A stretch of 64,000 nt of DNA. It comes from Treponema sp. Its GTDB lineage: Bacteria > Spirochaetota > Spirochaetia > Treponematales > Treponemataceae. The notes beneath the pieces were generated by a model. It was not told the DNA's origin and did no database searches. It saw only the letters and a program-made list of their open reading frames with translations. A program made the position numbers and the translations under genes. Within the stretch, counting starts at the first letter, position 1. Each line of letters starts with the position of its first letter. This document shows, in pieces, positions 7,710-19,700 of this stretch. The stretch spans positions 39,186 to 103,185 of the forward strand of contig JAKSTG010000006.1 of assembly GCA_024402695.1 (NCBI GenBank), given 5' to 3'.

Positions 7710-10700
7710 ATGAAACAGAACGTTACAAAATTTTCAAAACTCGGATGGCTTTTCTATGGTGCCGCAGCCTTTGTGGCTATGCTGCTGCCATCCTGTCGTA
7801 TCGGACTTGGGGAGGCAGTAGATACTGCCCGTCCGGAAATCAGCGTTGACGACTCTATTGTGGCAAACACAGTTTACAAGGATGCCTTTGAACTTTTTGG
7901 AATTTGTAAGGACGATGACATTGTAGAAAAGGTCCGTGTTGCCCTTACAAACAACGAAACCGGTGAAGGTTATCTGTTTGTTTCTGATCCTGAAGATGAT
8001 ACAGAAGAAATGGAAGAAGAACTGAAACTGGTTCGCTGTGACGTTCCTGTAAAAATCACAAGACTTTGCAACGAAAAAGGTGAAGTCATCAAGAAATACA
8101 AGAGAGAAGACACTTGGTCTATTACTCTGAACGAAAAATCAGAATCCGGTGAATTCCTTGTTAAGGACGGAAAATATACAGCAACTGCTTATGCTCTGGA
8201 TAGAGTAGACAGAAAATTCAAGAACCTTTCAAATGCCGGACGTGCCATTATTGTAGATAACACAGCTCCTCTTTTCCTTCTTGGTACTCCATCTTTGAGC
8301 CAGGACTTTGGTGGTACTTTCAAAATTGTTGGACGCGTTTCAGACGACAACGCCGTTGAAAAAATGATCGTTGATTTCTACGAAACTGATGCAGTAGAAG
8401 GCGATGAACCAATTGCAACATGGGAACAGCAGAACATCGCTCCAACTGTTGAAGTTAACGTTGCAATCTGGAAAAAAGAAGGCGACCTTTACCACAGAAT
8501 TTATGGAAGCAATAACATTAAGAATGGTTTCAGAAGTTTGAAGTGTAAAATCACTTTGATTGATGAAGCTGGAAATACAACATCATCTTTCTACATGGAT
8601 GAAGATGCCGAAGTTGCAGACTTCGTTACAACAAAAGGTATTTCTGTAACAGATCTTTACCATATTAAGAATGGTACTTATGTGTCTTCTGCAGACAGAG
8701 CAGTTTCAGATACTCTTATTGAAGAAGTAAAAGCATGGCTCATGGACAATGAAAAACTTCACAAAGAAGTTGCTTTCAGACTTAATCCTGAAGCCAGTCC
8801 AAAATATTCTCTCGTTGGTGGATACGCCGCAGTAAAGACATATTCTGAAGCAAAGAAAAATGAAGTCCTGAACGGGGACAGCATTCTGGTTCAGGTTGAT
8901 GCAGGACGTGACGGAAACGCAATTAACCAGGACTCTATTGGAATTGATCTTTATGTAATTGAAAAGAATGCTTTAACAGAAGCTGATGACGGATCTTCTC
9001 TTCTTAGCAAAGTTGACCCAAATTCAAAAATTACTGTTTTTAAACCACTGGTAGATAGAAACGGAAATACAAATATTACAGAAGAAGAAAAGGCAATCCG
9101 TGCTCTGTCAAAATTCGCAAAGCAGGAAACTTCTTACACAATCACTGCTGTAATTGATGAATCAATTAAACTCAGGACAGGTCTTACATATCTTGTTGTA
9201 GTAACAGGTTTTGACAGCAAGAAAGTTGAATTCGATAACCTGGGTGATGAATATGGATTCTTCCTTACTGCAAAAGGAATGGCCCCAACTCTCACACTTA
9301 CATCACCAAAAGAAAATACTCTGTACCTGAACAAAGAAGGTGAATTTGTTGTTTCGGGAACAACTTCTCACGAAGAAGGAATTCCTGTTGTAAAAATCAC
9401 TGTTCAGAAAAATGCAGATGAAGATGGTTCTGAAATTCCGGAAGCTGTAGTATTCACATCTCCAGATGATTTTGAAGTTAAAGACCGCAACTTCGAATTA
9501 AAAATCAAACCTGCAGATTTCATTAAGAAGACTGCCGACCTGGATGTAAGTGCCCAGTACGATGTTTCAATCGTGGCAGAATACGGGGAATTCGCTTCTA
9601 ACGAAATTATCAAATCTATTTCTTACGACGTTGATAAACCATACATCACAAACCTGAATGTTCTTCCTGTTGTTGATATGTCATCAGTAGGTGGAACAGA
9701 AGGAAACATCAACGGAACAGTAAAGATTTCAGGTTCTTTCAATGACGCCTTTGCAGGTATTAATACAGATTCTCTTTACTGGATTCTCAATGATGATCCT
9801 GCTACAAAAACAAAAATTGCCCGCCAGCAGAACTGGGAAATTTTACTTGATACTCTGGAACTTACAGACATATCTGATCTGATCCTTGAATTCCTTTATG
9901 AAGATAAAGCCGGAAACAAAGGAAATCAGTATGTTCTTTATAACGAAGCTACATCACAGAAATATCTGGTTAACCAGGAATCTGATAAGCCAATTATTCT
10001 TCCTAACGGACTGGAAGAACTTCCTGAAGGAACAAAACCTGGAAACGGAAAGAACGTTCCTTCTCAGGGTGAACTTCTTACAGGAACTATTACAGATGAT
10101 GACGGTCTGAGCAAAATTACAATCAGCTGTATTTCTCTGTCTGAGACAAATAAGACAGGTGATTTCACAACAGTAATTTCCGGTGCTGACCTTAAAGATG
10201 CAGATGGAAAAGTAAAGAAATCTTACGACCTCAAACAGAACCTTCCAACAGTAAACGGAACTTATACTCTTACAATTGAAGCAGAGGATACAAACGAAAC
10301 TCCAAAAGTTCGTGTATGGAAATCTCTCATTAAGATTATGGGACGCGCTCCTGAACTTTCGGATATTAAATCAGAAAATACATACGTAACAAAAACTGGA
10401 AACGGTGTTACAACTGTAACAATTAATAGTACTGTCAGCGGTGAAAGTGAAACTGGAAAACCTCTCCTTATTAAAGTTAATGCAGTAAATGAAACTGATG
10501 ATAACGATTGGACTGAAGTTGCATGGACAGCAGCTGGAACTGATTATGACAGCGGTGAAACTGCAGACTGGACTTATGTAATTCCTGGATCAATGATTCA
10601 GGATGACGAAGGAACATATACTCTTTACTTTAAGGCATTCGATTTTGACGGAAAATCTTCTTCTGTTAAGAGTATTTCTTACACAGTAGACAATACTCTT

Positions 10701-13700
10701 CCAGAAATGAAGAGCTTTACAGTTCCTGCTTATGTTTCAAACCCAAGTGTTTCTATTGAAGCAGGCACTGTAAATCCACAGGATACATATTTCTACCAGA
10801 TCCTTCCTGCAAGTGAAGCAGCTCCTGCTTCTTTCGGATACGCAGATATTGAAGCTGCAGACAGCAATTGGATTGAAGGTACAGCCAGCGGATTCGTTCA
10901 GAGATTCGCTGTAGAACCAACAGCCGCAGAAATCAGCGAAGGCGTTCTTCCAGAAGGAGAATACAAGCTTTACACAGTTGCAATGGACAGTGCAAAGAAT
11001 ACTTCTCTTGTACTTACAGAAGATGCATTTACAGCAGACCTTTCTGTTCCTGTTATTTCAAATGTTGATGTAACTGAAGCACTTAAAGAAATCAACAGTA
11101 CAGAAAAAGCCGCACTGGCAACTTCTCCTGCTGTAATCTCTGCAAAGATTACAGGAACAGTCAGCGGCTTTGAATACATTTCCCTTTATAAGGGAGCTGT
11201 TAAAGTTGGTGACCTTGTTTCGGTTGATCCAATTGAACAGACATACAAATATGAAATAAAAGACGATGCATATCTTGCAGATGGTGACAATAAATTTACT
11301 ATCAAAGCCAAGAACAAGGCTGGACGCGAAGTTTCTGCTGCAGTCCCAGTAATTGTTCTTGATGAAACTCTGCCTGTTTATAAATCAATTTCTGTAACTC
11401 CAAAGAACGGAGAATATGTAAACGGAAAAGTCACAGTAACAGTTTCTCTTTCTGACAACAAAAAACTTGCAGGTCCATTAACCTGGAATTTCGGAGCAGA
11501 TCTTCCTGTAACTGTTCCAGTAAAAGCTGCTTCATCAGATACAGTTTCTTTTGAAGTTGATACAAATTCACTTCCAGATGGAAACAATACACTTAACCTT
11601 TCTGTAAAAGATGCTGCAGGAAATACAGCAGACAAAAATGATTTTGTTCTTAAAGTCGATCAGTCTACAGATAAACCTGTATTTAATGTAAAGAACGGAA
11701 TTGAAGAAAACAGAACAGCAGCTTCAATTACAACTGCAACAGATAAAAATGTTCTTAAAAAGAAGGATAAGATTGAAGTTGAGGTATCAGATGATGATGG
11801 TCTTGCTTCGGTAACTCTTAAATACCGTAAGGCTGGTTCATCTGATTCATGGACTCCTGCAACTCATATGACAGGTTTCAATGCTTCAACAGACAGAGGC
11901 GTAAGAAAAACAACTGTAATTATTGAAGTCCTTGAAGAACTTCCGGAAGGAAAACTTGAGGTTCTCCTTGAAGCTTCGGATATTAAGCATGATTCTGATG
12001 CCTGGTATTCAAACAAATGGGAAACAGTAATCGGTATTACAGCCGGTGCTCCAACAATTACTATTGATGAAACAACAAATAACAAGCCTGCATCTTATGT
12101 AAGTAACGCTGCAAAAGATGTAATAATCAAGGGATCTGTAACAGGCGGAGAAACAGTTGTTTACACAAAAACTGTAAAAGTTGGAAGTGCTGCTGCCGTA
12201 TCACAGGTATTTACTCCAAACGCTGAAGGAAACTTCACACACACAATTTCAGAAACAGGAGCTGCCGACGCAAACACAACAGTAACTGTTACATATTCAG
12301 CAACTAATGCCTTTGGTCAGTCAGCTGATCCAAAGACCTGGACTTACACAATCGATAACGAGAAACCTGCTATTTCTTCTATTTTAGTTGCATCAGAAGC
12401 TTACAATGCAGACAAATGGAGAAAGAATGATTCTGTAAACTTTAGTGGAACATGGACAGAGGACGGTTCTGGTATTGCAGAAATTTATTACTGGGTAACA
12501 AATACAACAGCAGATCCTGGAACTGTAAAAGACAATACAATGTCTGCAGAATTGAAAGGTTCTGTTTATGAGTTCAATGATAATGTTTACAACTTTGCAA
12601 ACGGCAGTCAGTATGTTCACTTTAAGGCTATTGATAACGTAGGAAACTTGAGCAATGACGTTTACTATAAGATTAATGTAGACAACAAAGCTCCGGTTCT
12701 TACTCTTAACAAAGCAAATATTACAGACGGAAAACTTATTGTAAGCGATACAAATCTTGAAAGTTCAACTGGTGTTCAGATCAGTGGTACTCTCGAAGAA
12801 GACATTTCTTATATCAGCACAACAAAGGCTATTACAGTTTACGAAGGTGCAGATACAACAGGTACTGTTCTTGCATCAAAAGCATACTTAGGTTCATCTG
12901 CCTCTGAAAAAGTAAATGGAACTAAAGAGTTCTCTGGAATTAAGATTGATCCTTCAAAACTGACAAAAGAAAACGATAAGTATAAAGAAAACTATACAAT
13001 TACAGTTGTTGGCCTTGACCACCTTGAAAACTCAAGCCAGGACAAATTTGTTCTTGTAGTAGATACAGAAGATCCTGAAGTAACAATTGATGCACCGGCT
13101 GGTCGTACAGGAAAGAACTCCATTGTAGATTCAGAAAACCCTGTAACAATCAGAGGTAAAGCTTCGGACAACATTGCAGTTTCTTATGTTTACTACCAGA
13201 TTAAGACAGGTAACGTTTCTACAAAACCTGCAAAGGGAGGAGATGCCTGGACAAGACTTGACGCTTCAAGCGGCCAGTGGGAAGCAAAACTTTCTTCTGT
13301 CCAGGAAAAGGGAACTTATACAGTTTTCGCTTACTCAGAAGATAAATCTGGAAAGACTTCAGAAATTGAATCTTCTGTTTACGACATTGATAATGGCGCA
13401 CCAGAAATCACTCTTAAACTCCAGAAGGGTTCAGGAACAGCAACAGTTATTCAGAATACTTCCGGAACTGAAGAAGTAGTATCAGAAGACTCATTTACTT
13501 TGTCGGTTGAAGTAAAAGATGATTATAAGCTTGGCTCATATACTCTTAAAGTAGATGGAGTCGCAGTACCTTTGACACAGGTAACTGCAAACAAAGAATA
13601 CAAAGCAACAGTTTCAAAAACTACAGATAAGGTATATGAAATTTCAGTTGAAGCAGTGGATGTAGTTGGAAAAACAACTCGTGCTTCACGCAAGATTAAA

Positions 13701-16700
13701 CTTGACCATACAGGTCCGGTAATTAACTTTACATCTCCAGATTTGACAAAATGGCAGAAAGAAGAAAGATTTGATGTTAAGGGAATTGTTTCTGATGCAG
13801 TTTCCGGCGTAGATGCTATTTACTACACAACAGAGGAATCAGCACCAAAAGCTACTAAAGACGATTTTGCAGATACAAAATGGAAGAAACTGACAACAAC
13901 TTCAACATGGTCTGTATCTCTTGAAAATCTTGAAGAAGGTGAAAACGGACACCTTTATGTAGCCGCCGTAGATAAGGCAGGTAACTTCACTGTAGAAACT
14001 AAGGGTCTTATGGTAGACAAGACTGCTCCAGAAGTTGCTCTTTATAAAACTCAGGCAGATGCCGAATCTCCTTCGGCAACAAAACTTTCCGGAGCACAGA
14101 CAGGAAAGGATTCAATTACTTTCTATATCAAAGCAACAGACAAAACTCCAGGTTCTGGAATTGCTTCTGTAAAAGTAAACGGTATAGATGCAACTCTGGT
14201 AACTGGTAATATTTATAAATACACAGTTGCAAAAGAGGCAAATGATACTGTAAAAGAAACCTGTAACGTTGAAGTAACAGACGGTGCAGGACTTAAAGCT
14301 ACTGCTTCTGTTGCTGTAACTGTAGACGCAAAAGCTCCTGTTGTTACAAAAGTTTCTCCATCAAAGAAAGCCGGAGATTATATCAACGGAACAATTAACC
14401 TTACCTTCAACGCACAGGATGATACTGGACTTGGTGGAACTTATTCTTATGCAGTAACTGGAACTGAGGTAAGCGGAAATGGAACATTTACTGCTGGAAC
14501 AGTTTACGAAAATATTACAATTGAAAACTTTGATACAACAAGCGTTACAACTACTAACGCAGAGGTTGATCTTGTAATTACATTAACAGATGCTGTAGGA
14601 AACACAGAAACATCAACAACTACTTTGAAGATTGACCAGGCAACAGATAAACCTAAGTTTGAAGCTTCAAATGCCAAGGGTGCAGATTATGCCGATAACG
14701 TATTCGGACTTGGAAACTGGACTGTAGGCGGTAAGGTTTCTGATGATGACGGCCTTGGTGACGTTAAAGTTAAATTCGTGCCACAGACTGGGGCAACAGT
14801 TGTTTCAGGTGATGCCTATGCAAGTTATAAATCTATTCTGGCAGACACAAGCAAGAACAGAACTTCTGCAAATATTTCTATTCCTGTAAACAACAGCTAT
14901 AACGGAAAATATGATCTTTATGTTCAGGTATTCGACAATAACACAACACCAATTGCTTCTGAAGAATACAAACTTAAGATTGCAGTAGACAACTCTGCTC
15001 CTGAAATCAGAGTAGAATCTGTAAACGGCAAAGACTACTCAGCAAAAATGTTTGTTCCAACAGGATTCAATGTTGAACTTACTGCTTATGACTCTAACGG
15101 TGTAAAAGACGTAAGAGTTAAGGGTGCTGCTTCACCGCTTACACCAGCAAATGGAAAATATACAGACACAATCAGCGGACTTTCAAGCGGAAATGAACAG
15201 AATCGCGTTTACGTTGTTACAGATAATTACAACCGTCAGGCAGAAAAGGAAATTATCTTCAATGTAGATACAACAGCTCCAGATGTTACTCCGGGTGCTT
15301 TCAAAGTAACTGGTGGTAAGAAAACTGTTGCTTATGCAGACGGAATTGCAAAGAACTGGTTCTCTTCTGCAAGTATTGCAGTAAGCGCAGAAAAATCAGA
15401 TTCAACTGTGCCTGTTACCGATGTAAACCTTTCTGAAAACGCTACATATAAACTGACAGGCGACACAACAGCAGAAAGTTCATTTGAAATTTCTCGCAAT
15501 TCAACAGCTTCTCCAAAAGAAGGAACAATGAATAATAACCGTTCTGTAAATAACGGTAAGACTCATTTCCTCTATACCTTCTTTGATGAAGCCGGTAACT
15601 CTGCAAAATTTGAAACAGATGTATATGTAGATAACGTTGCTCCTGTTCTTGGGGCTTATGCAATTAAGGTTGGTGATACAACACTTACAAGCAGCAGTAT
15701 TATTAATGCTGAAAGTGTAACAGTAGAAATTGCCGGAACTGACGCAACTTCAGGTATTACACAGATCCTTATTGGAAAAACCAGCGGCTTTAGAGACACC
15801 GATAAGGTAAATAATGCCGTAACAATTTCTACAACAGCCGCAACAACAACTTCTCCACTGTATGGTCAGAAAACTCTGTCAACAGTAAAAATTACAGTTC
15901 CTACTGCAAACCTTACAGAAGGAAACAATGAACTCTTTGTAAGACTTATTGACGCAGCCGGCAACGCTTCTGTAGACCAGAGTATTGGAACCTTTACATT
16001 TGATAAAACTGCACCAGCAGTAGAAATTAAGTCCCACGAAAATAATGCTGTTGTAAACGGAACAATTACTCTTTCAGGTTCAGTAAGTGATTCAAACATT
16101 GGTACTGAAACAAAACCTGTTCTCTATATTGATGGAACTAAGGTTACAAACGGAGTAACCGCTAGAAGAAAAACTACTGCTGAATGGGAAGTGTCTGGAA
16201 TCAATACTGTTGGTCTTACAGACAACACAGCACATACATTTGCAGTAACATTTGAAGACCTTGCCGGAAACGTAACTGCTCATACAGGCTCTGGTATTAA
16301 AAATCTGGTTTCTCTTATGGTTAACCAGGATACAGACAGACCTGAAATCAAACTTACAAACCTTACTGCAGGAAAAACTCTTAACGTAACTGAGATTACC
16401 GGAAGCATTACAGATGATGACAGCGTAAACCCAGCTATTCCTGCTGCACAGCAAGGCGACTTTAAGGTTGCAGTTATTACAAGTAAGGGTTCTTTAAATG
16501 ATAATTCATGGAAGGCTCCAAAAGAGTTTAACGGAACAACCTTTACTGTTGATGTAGCAGATTACTTTGAAACAGACAGTCTTGATAATGAATACAAGAT
16601 TTTCTTCCAGCTTAAAGATGCACATGGAAAAGCCTTCAGTGTAAAAGAAGCTTCTTCGGTAAACCAGCCAAAACTTAAAGACGAAAACGACGGTAACAAA

Positions 16701-19700
16701 ATAGAGGATGCTGACGGTAATGTTATTGGAAAATATGACGGTTCTATTACACTGGCTGATGATGGTTCAGTTTCTTTCGCAATTGACCGTGAAGAACCAA
16801 GCATCAATAACATCTGGATTTCTACTGACGGTAAAGAAATAACAGCCGAAGATAAGGTTTGGGAAGAATTCTCGGGTAACACTTATTATGGTGGAACTAA
16901 ATTGCCTTCTGCTATGATTAAAATTGAAGCAAGAGACGAAATTACAACAGATCCTGCAAACCTTACAGTTACTGTAGAAATTCAGCAGAGTGACGATGCA
17001 GATGGAAACTCAGTTGCAGCAATTGTATTGGAAGATGATGATATTACTTATAACAATAATTATCACTATGCAACATTAGACTTCAGCTCATATACAGACG
17101 GACTTCTTCTTATTTATGTAAAAGCCGCCGACGATTCGGGACACCCGGCAATTGAACGCAGAAACGTAAGTATTGATAATACTCCTCCAAATGAAGTTCA
17201 TAAATCTGTAAGACCGGACTCATCAACAGAAGCTACTGCTACAGTAACAATGACAGGTACAGTCTTTGATGATGGTGAAGGGGTTGCAAAAATGGAATAC
17301 TGTATTCCAACCCGCAAACTTAAGACAGATGCTGATCCTGTTCTTCCAACTGATGCCGATTCAGATACTGGGTTCACCTGGATTTCCGAAAACGTTGATA
17401 ATGCTTCTAAGCTTACAAGAACCTCAAACAGCTGGACAATTGCCTTTACAGATCTGGCAACTGATGAAAGCACAATCAATGAAAACTATGCAGGTTATAC
17501 AACAGATGATATCATCTATAACCTTCCTGTATGGTTCAAGATTACTGATACAATGGGTAATATCCGATGGGATAAAACAACCCTCAGATACAATCCAGAT
17601 GCCGACCGTCCAAAGGCAGAGTTTACTTATCCAAAAGCCGACAAAGAAGTAGAGGCAACAGGAAAGAAATATGTTGTAATTGGTGGAAATATTGAATTCA
17701 ATGGTATTGCAACCGATAATGACGGAATCGATTCAGTTTATCTGCAGTATGATGTTGATGGCGATGGTGACTTTGACACTAATGACTACAACTGGCTCAA
17801 TACAAATAAGCTTACTGTTCTTCCTGATGGAGCAGAACTTAAAAACAACTGGACATTCAATGGAAATACTTTCTGGGGTGTAAAAGCAACAGGAAAGGCC
17901 AGCTGGAGTTCTGAATTCAACACAAAGACCCTTTCAGACCAGCTTGCAGCCGCAAATAAATCTCTTGAAGTAACAAACGACAAAAACCCTGGAACTAACA
18001 AGGACAGTACCCTTAACGTTCGGGTTTGCGCTGTAGATACAGACGACTACAATAAAGTTCTTGTAAGTGCATGGACAGAACTTCATATTTCTTTGAATGA
18101 CTCAAAACCACAGTTCTCTAAATTCAAACTGGTTCAGTATCCAGATGCCAGTCATACAGCTGCAGCCGATGTTCTTCAGGAACTTGACTATACAGCAGGT
18201 ATGTACCTGAATAATAAAGGTTACTGGAGACTGGAAGGTAATGTCCGCGACCAGCAGGGTATTAAGGCATTAAAACTTAAGGATGGAATTAAGGCCAACT
18301 ATGTTGAAAATGTTGCTGTAACAACTGCCGGTACAGGAAAGGTTAGTGCCATCTCAACAGATCCACAGGGCTATAATATTATGGTTCCTATTACTGAAAC
18401 TGTAAAATTCACAATTGAAGCAACAGACAACAGTGTTGATAATGAACACAACACAAGAACCTTTAATATTAATGTTGATGCAAAAGCACCTTCATTTATG
18501 GAAGGTGACGATGAAGATGACCTGGTTCTCCACCGTGATTCTAGTAACGGTAGCAAACTTTCAGGTTCTGTAGAAATTGTAAACTCTAATGGCCTTGTTT
18601 CTATTTTCTCAAAAGCAAAAGATGAAGGTTCCGGCTTTGATAAAGCAATGTATTATGTTGTACGTCGCGGGGATGGAACAAATACAAGTGACCGTATTTA
18701 CAATGTAATGGAAGCCTATGGTTCAGACCGCATGCAGAACCGCTTTGCCTTTACAGAACATGACGATGTAGGAGATACAGAACTTGTATATGGAGGCAAA
18801 GCAACACCAAATGTCTTCATTAATGCAGATGAACTTCCTGTTGTAAAAGCTGCAATTAAAGCTCGTGACGATAATAGTACACTTACTGTTGAAGCAACAG
18901 ATATTGCAACAGACAAAAATATCCGCGAATTCGGTTACCTTTATATTGGCGGTGCTTATCACCTTATTAAGAGTATTACAGGATCAGGTGACTCTATCAC
19001 AGTTGTATTTGATGGGGATGCAGATAAAGAAAAGTTTAACGACTATGTATACTTTGTTTATGGAACAATGGCCGTAGACCATACAGGTGAAAGCCTGAAC
19101 GAAGACGGAACAATTGCCGATGACGACGGTGTTTCTGTAGGCTTAACCGGTAAAGGTGACGGAATGCTGGAATCTATGGTTACTCTTGGAACTGAAACAA
19201 CTTGGAGTGCTTCATTTGATTCAACAAATATTCCTGACGGTCCACTTGAAGTGCACGTTGTTGTATTCGATAAAGCCGGAAACGCACGTCATGGTAATGT
19301 AACAACAAAAGTAACAAACAATAAACCAAGAATTGCCCGTGTAACTCTTGGAACTGACCTTGATGGTTCCGGAGAAATTGAAGCTTCAGAAAAAACTTTG
19401 TTCTATGCTAAGTCAGAAAAGCCTGAACTTACAAAAACAGTTAATGGTCAAACAGTAGAAAACTACGATGCCGGTGTTGATAAGTGGACACTTGACGCTA
19501 AGTCAGAAAACGGTGGCCTTGACTGGAAGATTAAGAAAGATTTGAGCATTACACCGGAATTTGTAGGTGGTACAGGAGCTATTCATTATTACTATAGTCC
19601 TGCTGCTGGAAAAACAAATCTTACTTCCGCTCAGGGAACAGACGATTCTACTTCAGTAAAACAGACTGGAACTCTTTCAAGAACTGATGGAAAGGTTTCA

